From: Aliivibrio salmonicida LFI1238
Lineage (GTDB): Bacteria; Pseudomonadota; Gammaproteobacteria; Enterobacterales; Vibrionaceae
Direction of reading: 5' to 3'
Assembly (NCBI RefSeq): GCF_000196495.1
Contig: NC_011312.1
Span: 1,550,001 to 1,614,000 of the forward strand
Length of the DNA stretch: 64,000 nucleotides
This document shows positions 8,637-17,749 of this stretch, one piece after another; within the stretch, counting starts at the first letter, position 1; each line of letters starts with the position of its first letter. A program made the position numbers and the translations under genes. Under the pieces are notes generated by a model. That model ran no database searches and was not told the origin of the DNA. It saw nothing but the letters and a program-made list of their open reading frames with translations.

Positions 8637-10063
8637 CGATTATATCGCTAGGTACAAGGTAAGGAATTTGAATGTTGCTGAGTTAGCATTGGCCCGTCTA
8701 AAAAAGCCAATTTCACCATCGCTGTTTTTTTAAAAGGTATCGAAAATATAATTATCGGGGATTTTATAACTGTTTTAGCCCTATTTCATGAGTTTTAGAT
8801 ACACTTATCCTACAAACCTTATTATGCTGCCCTCAATTCTGACTGAACTATCGCATGGGTGACTAAATCATTGACCGAATTTCCGACTCGGAAATTCGTA
8901 AACACCAGACGACTTTCACATAAAATACATTCGTACGGATCTACTTTTACATATCCTTTTAACATTGCGGCATACCCTGGCATTTTCGGCTCAGCTTCTA
9001 TTGTCATACCTAAAGCTGCATAAACTCTAGGCAGAGCTTCTCCACGACGACGCATTGATAAAAAACCGTAGTATCGGATCATCTTGAAATGTTTATCAGG
9101 ATAGTGCTCTACTATCCGTCTTATCATCTCTTCTGGTGATAATGTTAGGCTGTCTGTTGTTCCTGTTCGATGGTCTAAATAATTAAACGTTATCATTCCG
9201 CCTTTGGCGTAATGACTTAAACGTGACGCTGAAATCGGGGGCCGTTTTAAATACCGACCAAGATAGTTCATCGTCGGTTTTACATTATTTGTCTTTTTAG
9301 CAAAATGAAGCTTCCAACGACGATTATATTGACTGCTTAAAAAGCGTGACCAATCCGTTTTATTACGGATATAGGGGCATTCTTCGCTTGATAAATCAAG
9401 CTCATCATAAGCCTTACCCAATAAACTGACGATAGCCGCTCTCCAACAAGGCTCTGTCGTTTTCATTTGGAAGTAAATGGGTTTCCATAAACCGGTACGT
9501 TCACAAATTCCCCCACGAGTGACCGATAAATGTAAGTGCGTATTCCAATTCAGTTTTCGACCGTAAGTATGAAGAGCACAAAAGATACCGACATCTATTC
9601 CTTTATCTTTTGCCCATCCCAGCAGAATGTTTGCAGCACATTTGAATAATTTATTTAACAGCCAACGGTTATGACGAAAGATAGGCCATAGCGTGTTTGG
9701 AAGGGTAAAGGTGATGTGTTGATATTCGCATTCAGGGAAGACATGTTGTTGCTTTTGTATCCATCGCTCTGTGGCTTTCATGCCACAGCTACTGCACGCT
9801 CGAGATTTACAGGTTTGGTGAATATATTTGATATGGGTACAGTCAGGGTTGCAACAATGATATTCGCGAGAGCCAAAAGCCGCTGTCCCACAGGACAGCA
9901 TCTTTGTGACATTTTCAATCACGACCGCTCTTAGGTTAGCTTTGTTATTATGAAGAAATTTAAGCCAGTTATTTTGACTATTAAATAATTGTTTCAGGGG
10001 TTTATATGCGTGCATGGCGATAGGATAAACGATTTATTGGCAACAATGGAAGAGGTTGAGTCC
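8637..10063 (-). mobile_element. IS91-family insertion sequence
   Basis: The DNA between the two halves of the chemotaxis receptor gene carries one IS91-family Y2 transposase gene on the minus strand plus non-coding ends. There are no long inverted repeats and no target duplication, as expected for this rolling-circle family. The boundaries are inferred from where receptor coding sequence stops and resumes, and may be off by about 10 bp. A small palindrome (cgattatatcg, 8637-8647) at the end next to the transposase stop could be part of its origin end. Confidence 0.75.
8822..10015 (-). CDS. IS91 family Y2 transposase
   Basis: This 397-aa rolling-circle transposase has an N-terminal zinc-binding region (Cys pairs in 'YHCCNPDCTH', 'CKSRACSSCG'). 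The HUH metal-binding motif is in 'NWNTHLHLSVTRGG', and the two catalytic tyrosines are in 'MNYLGRYLKRPP' (Y, four residues, Y). It is full length for the family and shows no lesion. It interrupts the adjacent chemotaxis receptor gene. Confidence 0.95.
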   Translation of the reverse strand: MHAYKPLKQLFNSQNNWLKFLHNNKANLRAVVIENVTKMLSCGTAAFGSREYHCCNPDCTHIKYIHQTCKSRACSSCGMKATERWIQKQQHVFPECEYQHITFTLPNTLWPIFRHNRWLLNKLFKCAANILLGWAKDKGIDVGIFCALHTYGRKLNWNTHLHLSVTRGGICERTGLWKPIYFQMKTTEPCWRAAIVSLLGKAYDELDLSSEECPYIRNKTDWSRFLSSQYNRRWKLHFAKKTNNVKPTMNYLGRYLKRPPISASRLSHYAKGGMITFNYLDHRTGTTDSLTLSPEEMIRRIVEHYPDKHFKMIRYYGFLSMRRRGEALPRVYAALGMTIEAEPKMPGYAAMLKGYVKVDPYECILCESRLVFTNFRVGNSVNDLVTHAIVQSELRAA

Positions 10064-10065
10064 TT

Positions 10066-11910
10066 TTGATTTGCGCCGTAGGCGCCTATTGTTCTTTTTC
10101 ATACCAAACAATGAAAACACAAGCATGGGATGCAATTCGAAGTGAGAGCGGAAATACCGCAAAAGCGTACAGTTTAGGAATTGGTGACTGGTTTAAAGGT
10201 CGTCAAGATGCAATAACCGGCATGAAAGAAGCCATTGAACGCGATCCTAATCTCGATATTGTCGCTCACTTAAAGCAAACTTTTACCTCTGGTGGTTTTG
10301 GGTTGAGTTACTACGGTGACGCTGAAGGCGTAATGCAACGTCAAGATCCATCATTGAATAAAGCGGGCTACGATCCTCGTACACGTGGGTGGTATAAAGA
10401 AACCATCGCCGCCAATAAGGGGATTACAACAAAGCCGTATGTAAGTCATACCATGCAAGCGTTAGTGGTGACGTTAACAGAACCCGTTCGTGAGAATGGC
10501 AGAATCGTAGGTGTTACGGCCTCAAACTTAGCATTGGGTGCATTAATTGATGATGTGCTTGATATTTCAGTTCCGGGCGATGGTTACGCAATGCTTCTTG
10601 ATGTGAGCAATCGAATTGTGGTTGCACACCCAAATGAAAAAATGGCGTTAAAACCAATTTCAGAACTGGGACAAGGGTTTGATGCCAATAATCTGAATAG
10701 CGAAATTTCATCGGATGGTTTCTTCTTTACTGAACAACAAGGTAAAGAGAAAGCCGTAATGGTGACAGCCGTGCCTAATACTAATTGGGCGATAGCCCTA
10801 GTCATGGATCAAGAAACATTAGAAGCCCCATTACATGCGATGCTAGTTAAATTATTGCTTATTGGTGGTTTAATTCTATTGTTTGTTTCATTGTTTACGG
10901 GATGGTTAGTGACGCGTCAATTACGTGAACTAGGTACAGTATCAGAAGCATTAGCAGACATCGCCAATGGTGAAGGGGATTTAACGGTTCGCATCAATGT
11001 GAAATCGGATGATGAAGTGGGCAAACTGGCTGAGAACTTTAACCAATTTGTGTCTCGCTTACATACCATGGCATCAAATTTACGAGAGATCACATTAGAC
11101 CTGAATCGTTCGGCAGCCGACTCAGCCGATTCTGCGATCAAAAGAAGTGAAAATATTCGCCAACAGCAAGATGAAATCACGATGGTTGCCACTGCAGTGA
11201 CAGAAATGGCGAGTGCAACACAAGAAATTGCAGGTAATGCAGAGAACACCGCAAAATCAGCATCACAAGCCGTTGATCTAACGCAAGAAGGCCATCAACA
11301 AGTGAATCAAAGTCAATCTTCAATTGGTAACTTAGCGAGTGAAGTGAATAGTGCAGTAAGTATTATTGAAGATCTCAACGGTCACGCTCAAAAAATCAGT
11401 TCAATTTTAGCGACAATCCGTTCTATCGCAGAACAAACTAACTTACTGGCGTTGAATGCTGCCATTGAAGCTGCGCGAGCAGGTGACCAAGGCCGAGGCT
11501 TTGCCGTAGTTGCTGATGAGGTGCGTGTATTGTCACAACGAACACATACGTCAACCGAAGAAATTCAATCAATGATTGAGACATTGCAATCGACGACACA
11601 AGAAGCGGTGTCTGTTATGTCCGATAGCCATCATCTTGCAGAAACCAGTGTGAAAGACGTTGATGAAGCCGGTGTGAGTATTGATAAGATCGCTTCTCAA
11701 ATTAATGTTATTAGTGACATGGCAACGCAAATAGCGTCAGCAGCCGAAGAACAATCAAGTGTAACGGCTGAGATCAGTCGTAACACGGAAGGTGTACAAG
11801 AAGTTGCTAACCAAATGGCGAGTGAAGCGGCAACCGCAGCTAAGCAAGCTGAAGCGCTAAAATCGTTGGCAGATTCATTAGAAGACGAAATAAAACGCTA
11901 TAAATTATAA
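10066..11910 (+). CDS. Methyl-accepting chemotaxis protein, N-terminus removed by IS91
   Basis: A chemotaxis receptor with a periplasmic dCache-type sensor (about residues 20-250, including '[17 protein letters not shown]'), a membrane helix near 265-287, a HAMP domain and a C-terminal signalling domain. The signalling domain has the highly conserved hairpin '[18 protein letters not shown]' near 465. The natural start is at 8580, beyond the IS91 element. The first in-frame start here is a TTG within the broken first membrane helix and has no obvious ribosome site, so correct expression or membrane insertion is doubtful. The remainder of the frame is undamaged, which suggests a recent insertion. 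Confidence 0.88.
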   Translation: MICAVGAYCSFSYQTMKTQAWDAIRSESGNTAKAYSLGIGDWFKGRQDAITGMKEAIERDPNLDIVAHLKQTFTSGGFGLSYYGDAEGVMQRQDPSLNKAGYDPRTRGWYKETIAANKGITTKPYVSHTMQALVVTLTEPVRENGRIVGVTASNLALGALIDDVLDISVPGDGYAMLLDVSNRIVVAHPNEKMALKPISELGQGFDANNLNSEISSDGFFFTEQQGKEKAVMVTAVPNTNWAIALVMDQETLEAPLHAMLVKLLLIGGLILLFVSLFTGWLVTRQLRELGTVSEALADIANGEGDLTVRINVKSDDEVGKLAENFNQFVSRLHTMASNLREITLDLNRSAADSADSAIKRSENIRQQQDEITMVATAVTEMASATQEIAGNAENTAKSASQAVDLTQEGHQQVNQSQSSIGNLASEVNSAVSIIEDLNGHAQKISSILATIRSIAEQTNLLALNAAIEAARAGDQGRGFAVVADEVRVLSQRTHTSTEEIQSMIETLQSTTQEAVSVMSDSHHLAETSVKDVDEAGVSIDKIASQINVISDMATQIASAAEEQSSVTAEISRNTEGVQEVANQMASEAATAAKQAEALKSLADSLEDEIKRYKL

Positions 11911-11927
11911 TGCCTAAATATTGACAT

Positions 11928-11953
11928 AAACCGCCTTTATTGGCGGTTTTTTG
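11928..11953 (+). terminator. Rho-independent terminator after the chemotaxis receptor
   Basis: The stem aaaccgcc / ggcggttt with loop tttatt is followed by a T-run. It lies 17 bp after the receptor stop codon. Confidence 0.88.
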
Positions 11954-12146
11954 CTTTTATATAGTTGTGATGCATGTCACAAAAATTAAAGTGTCGATAT
12001 TTTTCAAAATATTCAAAAAACTTCGTCGTTTCCTATTCCCAAAAGCCAAACTCTGTGTAAAATACGCCTCCTTATCGGCTAACATGCTATACGTAATCTA
12101 TCCCAGTATATTGATAAATAAACTCAATATGCGACTTAGGACATAA

Positions 12147-13268
12147 ATGAAAAACTACTGGCTTTCTCTTTTGGTTTGCTTATCTACTGTTTCTTGCACC
12201 CCTATTTTTTCTGGCTCAAACACTTCCCTAAGACCTGGGACAACTGTCTGTGATCAATGCAGTAGTATAAACACATCTGCCAGTTCAAAACCGACAAGCG
12301 AACAGCTTGCAAACCTAGCGTCTCAAATACACAGTAAATGGGGCGACAAAGAGTTTTTAGAAGCCGGTAAACACCGTTATGTTAAGTATCTTGATGGTTA
12401 CCGCACTCGCGCGCACATCGATTTTGATAAAGGTAAGATTTATGTTTCAACCGTCTCACAATATGAGCCAAAAGAGACACTCAAAAAAGCGATTGTGAGC
12501 ACCATTCTTATGCCTGCCGATCCGTCACACGTTGATTTATTCAGTGATAAATCGATTCCATTGCGTGGGCGTCCATTTTTGCTTGGTCAAATTAAAGACC
12601 AAGACAATAAAAATATTGAGTGGCCATGGCGTGCGGATCGTTATGCAACCTATTTAATTGATAATCATTTAAAATCAAAACCGATTAAAAGAGGGAACGC
12701 GTATTACGTTGAGATCTCAATGGTCAAAGACCACCTTGAGCAACGCGAGTTTCAATACGCTGATTTGATTAAGAAAGCGTCAAAAGAATACGACATTTCC
12801 ATTGATTTGATTTACGCCATTATCAAAACAGAAAGCAGCTTTAATCCTTATGCTGTCAGTCACGCAGGCGCGTATGGGTTAATGCAAGTGATCCCAAAAA
12901 CGGCTGGGGCAGATGTCTTTAGTTTAGTGAAAAAGAAACCAGGTATTCCAACCAAAGAATACTTGTTTAACCCAGCGAATAATATTGATACTGGAACCGC
13001 ATACTTTTATATATTGAAGAACCGTTACTTACGAGATATTAGCCACGCAACAAATAAGCATTACAGCATGATCTCGGCATACAACGGTGGCTCAGGTGGT
13101 GTGTTTTCAACGTTTGATCCAAATCGTACGAAAGCGATCAGCGAAATAAACCGTTTACAGCCAAATCAATTGTATTGGGCATTAACGAATAAACACCCTA
13201 AAGCTGAAGCGCGTCGATATTTAGAAAAAGTATTGGCGTTTCAAAGAGAATTTAATGAGAAAGCATAG
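12147..13268 (+). CDS. mltC: Membrane-bound lytic murein transglycosylase C
   Basis: A 373-aa lipoprotein. The signal peptide ends in the lipobox 'STVSC' (Cys17), followed by a DUF3393/MltC N-terminal domain and a C-terminal SLT lysozyme-like domain. The catalytic Glu is in 'AIIKTESSFNPYAVS' (near residue 230), with 'GAYGLMQVIPKTAG' and 'ISAYNGGSGG' following. It cleaves the MurNAc-GlcNAc bond of peptidoglycan, producing 1,6-anhydro ends, from the inner face of the outer membrane. It is normal length and intact. About 200 bp of promoter region precede it. Confidence 0.94.
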   Translation: MKNYWLSLLVCLSTVSCTPIFSGSNTSLRPGTTVCDQCSSINTSASSKPTSEQLANLASQIHSKWGDKEFLEAGKHRYVKYLDGYRTRAHIDFDKGKIYVSTVSQYEPKETLKKAIVSTILMPADPSHVDLFSDKSIPLRGRPFLLGQIKDQDNKNIEWPWRADRYATYLIDNHLKSKPIKRGNAYYVEISMVKDHLEQREFQYADLIKKASKEYDISIDLIYAIIKTESSFNPYAVSHAGAYGLMQVIPKTAGADVFSLVKKKPGIPTKEYLFNPANNIDTGTAYFYILKNRYLRDISHATNKHYSMISAYNGGSGGVFSTFDPNRTKAISEINRLQPNQLYWALTNKHPKAEARRYLEKVLAFQREFNEKA

Positions 13269-13303
13269 CGCTCAATCTTCGTTACTATTGATAATTAATT
13301 GGT

Positions 13304-15457
13304 GTGTATAAATTGAAATATTTATTCGTTGTTCTCATGTGTTTTTATTCTTCTATGTCATTAGCGATTGAGCTGACAGAGAAAGAACGCCAATGGCTTA
13401 AAAACAATCAAGAGTTCACCTTTTTTAACGATGACTATGACTCAAGGCTGTTTTTTATCGAGAATGAGGTTCAAAAAGGACTTTATTTCGATCTGCTTCA
13501 AGACATCAATAAAAAACTAAATACGAACTTTAAAATACAAGTCGAGAAGATTGACGATCTAATTAAAAAATTTAATAAGGTTGAAACGGGAGCTTATTTT
13601 GATTTTGCGAAAACAAAGGAAAGAAGTGAACATTATAATTTTGTCCCCACGTTATATCGTGTAAATACCAAGGTTTATTATAACGACGCGGCTAAGATCC
13701 CCGACCTTGTTAGTTTAAATAATAAAAGAGTGGGGTTAATTGAAGAGTGGTATTCAACCACCAACTTTGTTCATCAGTATGTGAATGATATTAATTATAT
13801 TCCGGTTCGTTTTTCTAACCTGAATGAGGCAGTTGCCGCACTTAATGTCGGGGAAATTGATGCCTTTATTGCAGATACGCAAGTCAGTGGACATAAGTCA
13901 TTTTTAACACATAAACTGCCAAGGTTAGATCACTTATACACGTCATTTGCGACGACAAAAGATCACCCTGAAATACACAATATACTTATTAAATATTTCA
14001 ATAATTTAAGCGCACTAGAAGTACAAGCATTGGTAAAAAAAGCACGTGAAGACTATTTTATTTATGCGTTTAAGAATAATAAAAGTTTGCAGGGCATTAA
14101 TGCGACGGTGGGTTATGGGTTTGATGAATTTCCTGCCAGCTACATTGTTGGTGATAAGTATCAAGGTATTGCGCCTGTGCTTTTTGACAGCATAAAAACC
14201 ATCTTCAAAGATTCGGTGACTTTTTCTGAACCGAAGGCGGGAGTATGTCTCGAATACGATGTGTTGCTGTCGACGTTTGTGAATGAGTGCATTACTGATA
14301 ATTATTATCTGACGAAGTCTTACTATAGTTTTGAATTGTCGGTATTTAACAAGTTAGAAGGCAGTTTTATTTCAACGATTTCTGATGTAAATTATTCTCG
14401 ATTAGGCATATTAAAAAACGCGCATTATTACGAATACGTCAAAAACAATACGTCGAACGTTACAATGGTATTTTTCGACACATTTGAAGAGATTGTTAAA
14501 GCGATTGATGATGGAAGAATAGACTACGCCTTTGGCGATCAGCGTTTATTATTAAACCATACCATTAATGATGACATGTATGATCTAAAAACGGCGGGCA
14601 CATTACCTGAAACCATTTCAGTGTATATCGCGGTAAAAAAAGACAAAAAAGCGTTATACGATGCCATTAATCTTATTTCAATCAGTTCGGATAATGAGCG
14701 ATTGATTAAGAACGACTACATTAATGAAAACAAGAAGTACAAGCACAATGACTTCTGGTTATTAGTGGGGATCTTAATCGTCAGTTTGTTGATGATAGTG
14801 GTTCTAATTACTCGTATCTTTATGGCGAAAAGAGCGGAACTCAAGCTACTTACCATGAATGAATCTTTGATCGGTTCATTAGAAATGGCGTCGCTATACA
14901 GTGATGAAGAAACCAGTGAACATAACAAACGTATTAATATATATTCTGGACATTTATCAAATTTATTAGGAATGCCAAAGCCATTTGTTAAAGATATTCA
15001 AATGATTGCGTCACTGCACGACATTGGGAAAATCGGTATTCCTCATTACATTTTGAAAAAGCCGGGGAAACTTGATCCTGCTGAATTCGATGTGATGAAA
15101 CAACATGTCAATATTGGTTATGACATTATCAAAAATACAGAGTTGAGCGAACTGACTAAAAATATAGTGCTTTACCATCATGAAAAATGGAACGGAAAAG
15201 GGTACTTAAACTTAGTGGGTGAGGCGATACCGATTGAAGCCAGAATTGTAAGTATTGTGGATGTGTATGATGCACTGAGACAAAAGCGGGTTTACAAAGA
15301 AGGGTTTAGTCATGAAGTCTCTATTCAGATCATTGAAGATGAACTCGGTGTTTCTTTTGATCCGACCATCGCGGCGTTATTCTTAAAACATCATGAAGAT
15401 TTCAGATCTATTTTTGAAAATAACCAAACGCACGTACCAAGAATACCTCTTAAATAG
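13304..15457 (+). CDS. Periplasmic-binding-domain sensor with cytoplasmic HD-GYP domain
   Basis: A 717-aa inner-membrane signalling protein with GTG start and a signal peptide at residues 1-22. Two solute-binding-protein (SBP_bac_3-like) domains span about 30-245 and 260-465, a membrane helix spans about 485-507, and an HD-GYP domain begins about 540. The HD motif is 'HDIGKIGIPHYIL' and a second His pair is in 'LYHHEKWNGKGYL'. The signature GYP tripeptide reads GYL and the preceding Asp is Asn, so this is a variant of the cyclic-di-GMP phosphodiesterase class. Activity is likely but not guaranteed. It probably senses an amino acid or similar small molecule. It stands alone after mltC. Confidence 0.88.
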   Translation: MYKLKYLFVVLMCFYSSMSLAIELTEKERQWLKNNQEFTFFNDDYDSRLFFIENEVQKGLYFDLLQDINKKLNTNFKIQVEKIDDLIKKFNKVETGAYFDFAKTKERSEHYNFVPTLYRVNTKVYYNDAAKIPDLVSLNNKRVGLIEEWYSTTNFVHQYVNDINYIPVRFSNLNEAVAALNVGEIDAFIADTQVSGHKSFLTHKLPRLDHLYTSFATTKDHPEIHNILIKYFNNLSALEVQALVKKAREDYFIYAFKNNKSLQGINATVGYGFDEFPASYIVGDKYQGIAPVLFDSIKTIFKDSVTFSEPKAGVCLEYDVLLSTFVNECITDNYYLTKSYYSFELSVFNKLEGSFISTISDVNYSRLGILKNAHYYEYVKNNTSNVTMVFFDTFEEIVKAIDDGRIDYAFGDQRLLLNHTINDDMYDLKTAGTLPETISVYIAVKKDKKALYDAINLISISSDNERLIKNDYINENKKYKHNDFWLLVGILIVSLLMIVVLITRIFMAKRAELKLLTMNESLIGSLEMASLYSDEETSEHNKRINIYSGHLSNLLGMPKPFVKDIQMIASLHDIGKIGIPHYILKKPGKLDPAEFDVMKQHVNIGYDIIKNTELSELTKNIVLYHHEKWNGKGYLNLVGEAIPIEARIVSIVDVYDALRQKRVYKEGFSHEVSIQIIEDELGVSFDPTIAALFLKHHEDFRSIFENNQTHVPRIPLK

Positions 15458-15480
15458 AGTGTGAGTGCTTATTTTTTAGG

Positions 15481-15511
15481 GACGAGTAAGAGATTGTCGT
15501 CCTTACTCGTC
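15481..15511. terminator. Bidirectional terminator between HD-GYP gene and fdhD
   Basis: The perfect 10-bp stem gacgagtaag / cttactcgtc is flanked by a T-run on the right and by an A/T-rich ttttttagg on the left. It lies between the two convergent genes and could serve both. Confidence 0.75.
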
Positions 15512-15542
15512 CTTACTTTTCCTAGAGCTTAGCCCCTCAATA

Positions 15543-16394
15543 CTAGTCCCTAAGCGCCGCTTCACCCTTGACATCAAAGTTGATTTTTTCATGCCCAGCA
15601 AACACTTGGAAACGCTTACCTTTTGCGCGAGCAATAATCGTAATGCCAAATTTCTGCGCTAAATCTAAGCCCATTTGCGTTACGCCTGAACGAGAAAGTA
15701 AAACAGGGATCCCCATTTGAGCGACTTTAATTACCATCTCAGAAGTTAAACGACCTGTTGTATAAAACAGCTTGTTGTCACCCGTACCACGGTTTAACCA
15801 TAACTCACCCGCAAGGGTATCAACCGCATTATGACGACCTACATCCTCCACAAAAGACGAGACTTGGTTGTTTTCACAAATCGCACAGCCATGCACAGCA
15901 CCAGCGGCTTTATACGTATCATTGTGATAAGTCAGGGCTTCTAAAGACGCGTAAATATCCGATTGATTGATGGTTACTTGAGGCACTTGGTAATTCTCAA
16001 GTTGCTTCATCACGTTGCCATACATGGTGCCTTGGCCACAGCCAGAGGTGACGGTCTTCTTCTTTAAATTCTCTTTGACGTGTTCGGTGGTTTCTTTGGT
16101 ATTTACCGCGGCTGTTTTGGTTTCCCAATCGATCAATACCGACTCTAAAAGCGACACATCAGAGATGAAATGTTGGTTTTTTAAATACCCCAATACCAAC
16201 TCGGCAGGGCGAGCGCCTAACGTCATTAATGTCACAACTTCTTGCCAGTTCAGCATTAGGGTTAATGGCTGTTCGCACGCCACTTCTTTGCTAAGCTTCT
16301 CACCGTATTCATCATAAACATCCACAGTAAGAGTTTGTTTAGGCACAGCGCCAGTAGTTATTATTTTTGGTGATTGGCTCAAAGTAGGCTCCAA
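15543..16394 (-). CDS. fdhD: Formate dehydrogenase accessory sulfurtransferase FdhD
   Basis: FdhD (283 aa) transfers sulfur to the molybdenum bis-MGD cofactor of formate dehydrogenase and is needed for its activity. Family features include 'HGCAICENNQVSSFVEDVGRHNAVDT' (split here as 'HGCAICENNQ' and 'EDVGRHNAVD') near residue 170 and 'YTTGRLTSEMVIKVAQMGIP' near 211. The active-loop motif reads 'SGCGQGTMYG': only the first Cys of the E. coli CxxC pair is present. It is divergent from the DUF3305-DUF3306 gene, and the 141-bp gap between them carries a sigma-54-type sequence reading toward the latter. Confidence 0.95.
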   Translation of the reverse strand: MEPTLSQSPKIITTGAVPKQTLTVDVYDEYGEKLSKEVACEQPLTLMLNWQEVVTLMTLGARPAELVLGYLKNQHFISDVSLLESVLIDWETKTAAVNTKETTEHVKENLKKKTVTSGCGQGTMYGNVMKQLENYQVPQVTINQSDIYASLEALTYHNDTYKAAGAVHGCAICENNQVSSFVEDVGRHNAVDTLAGELWLNRGTGDNKLFYTTGRLTSEMVIKVAQMGIPVLLSRSGVTQMGLDLAQKFGITIIARAKGKRFQVFAGHEKINFDVKGEAALRD

Positions 16395-16470
16395 TTAAAT
16401 GAATTTAAGGTAATTTACGATATACACGCAAATTTTATACCATAGAGATAAATCAAAAAGAAAGCGCTGT

Positions 16471-16486
16471 TGGTATAAGGATTGCT
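16471..16486 (+). promoter_or_regulatory. Candidate sigma-54 (-24/-12) promoter
   Basis: The sequence tggtataaggattgct has the GG-N10-GC geometry of sigma-54 promoters (consensus TGGCAC-N5-TTGC), 50 bp upstream of the GTG start of the DUF3305-DUF3306 gene. It is seen by eye only. No activator site was identified. Confidence 0.55.
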
Positions 16487-16535
16487 TTATATCATGTATA
16501 GCGATAAAAAAGCCTCATAAAAAGAAGGGTAACTT

Positions 16536-17543
16536 GTGGAACTAAAGACAGAAAGCGTTTGGCCACTGCAATTTGAAGTGATTGAAGAAATAAAGCAAGT
16601 AGGCCGTTGGAGTGCCCCTTCTTGGCATATTGGTGATGTACGCCTGTATGAAAAAGTGGCCGTCGCAACACAAAGTAACGGGATGTTATTTGAGCGTGAG
16701 CTAGAGATTTTTTTAGATGAAAGAACCGATTATCGTTTCAATCTAAGTTCTCAAAGTCCTAAGTTATTTTTTGCGTTTGAAAATGACAACGACGTACTTA
16801 CGCCAGTAATGATCACCGCGTCACAAAGCATGATAGGGCAATACATGGATGGCGATTATGTTGTGTTGTCTATCGATATGCCATTACCGATGCAAGCGTG
16901 GCTAGAAGCGTTCATTGGCAAGCATGGTGAACTTATCGAAATTCGTAGAAAAAACGTAAAGGTGCGGGGCGCGCAAGTGAGCAACTTCCTAAGTAGATGG
17001 TCATTAAGAAAGAGAAAAGTTCAACAAGGTGAAGAGGTTAGCGATGAGCAATCGGTTGAGATTATTGCCGATACAAATCTTGTTGAGAATGATGATGCGG
17101 TTGAGAACCGAGCAGAAAATGCGTCGTCTGAGTCTTTAATAGAAACGGCGGATAGCGCAGAAGAGCAAGTCTCTCTGCCAACAAAAGACGATCTTGTTAG
17201 TATTAATGGCACAAGCAATGTTAGCCAATTTATGGCAACGGGTGTGGATAAAGATTTGAAAAAAGCCGCGTTGCGTAAGATGTTTTTGAATCCAGAATTT
17301 GCGATGGAAGATGAGCCAAATTATTCAACACCAGCCAAATTAAACTCTGATGTCGCAGCAACATTACGAGGATGGATGGTCGAACCGGTTGAAGAGGAAG
17401 AAGACGACATTGAGCCAGAGATCAGTGCCGAAACAGAACAAGATAATGATATTGAATCGAACGTCACTAACGAGAATGATAATGAATATCAATGCGTTAT
17501 AGACAATAAAGAGCAAGACAGTGAGACAAAAAAGACCACTTAA
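16536..17543 (+). CDS. DUF3305-DUF3306 fusion protein of the formate dehydrogenase cluster
   Basis: A 335-aa protein of unknown function. Residues about 4-140 match DUF3305 ('WPLQFEVIEEIKQVGRWSAP') and residues about 148-285 match DUF3306 ('SNFLSRWSLRKRKV', then 'LKKAALRKMFLNPEF'). These are usually two adjacent genes upstream of formate dehydrogenase genes in many proteobacteria. Here one frame runs through both, joined at 'VRGAQVSNFL' where a GTG (16976) could also serve as an internal start. The tail (about 285-335) is highly acidic and low in complexity. It lies between fdhD and the polyferredoxin gene, which supports a role in maturation or electron transfer of the enzyme. Confidence 0.85.
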   Translation: MELKTESVWPLQFEVIEEIKQVGRWSAPSWHIGDVRLYEKVAVATQSNGMLFERELEIFLDERTDYRFNLSSQSPKLFFAFENDNDVLTPVMITASQSMIGQYMDGDYVVLSIDMPLPMQAWLEAFIGKHGELIEIRRKNVKVRGAQVSNFLSRWSLRKRKVQQGEEVSDEQSVEIIADTNLVENDDAVENRAENASSESLIETADSAEEQVSLPTKDDLVSINGTSNVSQFMATGVDKDLKKAALRKMFLNPEFAMEDEPNYSTPAKLNSDVAATLRGWMVEPVEEEEDDIEPEISAETEQDNDIESNVTNENDNEYQCVIDNKEQDSETKKTT

Positions 17544-17548
17544 TTAAT

Positions 17549-17585
17549 CGGGACATTTTGAACCAAAGTGAGACAAAATGTCCCG
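17549..17585. terminator. Long perfect hairpin after the DUF3305-DUF3306 gene
   Basis: The arms cgggacattttg (17549-17560) and caaaatgtcccg (17574-17585) are perfectly complementary around a 13-nt loop. It starts 5 bp after the stop codon. No strong T-run follows, so it may be a terminator, an RNA-stabilising stem or a palindromic operator. Confidence 0.55.
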
Positions 17586-17666
17586 ACACACTTTTCATCC
17601 TTTCTAAATACCTTCAAAAATACCTCTATTTCAGTTATTTATTAAATTATTAATTACCCATTAAGT

Positions 17667-17682
17667 TGGTACGGTTATTGCG
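17667..17682 (+). promoter_or_regulatory. Candidate sigma-54 (-24/-12) promoter of the fdh operon
   Basis: The sequence tggtacggttattgcg fits the sigma-54 consensus closely, with GG and GC dinucleotides ten bases apart, 68 bp before the ATG of the polyferredoxin gene. It is the stronger of the two matches in this locus. Confidence 0.62.
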
Positions 17683-17749
17683 ATGTAACACCTAATGAAT
17701 CCAGTCATAGAACTGAGTAGGCCCAACGGGCTCAAGAATAGGTGAAGCA

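Noticed and set aside
10917..11249. A 110-codon minus-strand frame inside the chemotaxis receptor gene
   Set aside because: It is antisense to a highly conserved HAMP/signalling domain and its composition is that of a shadow frame.
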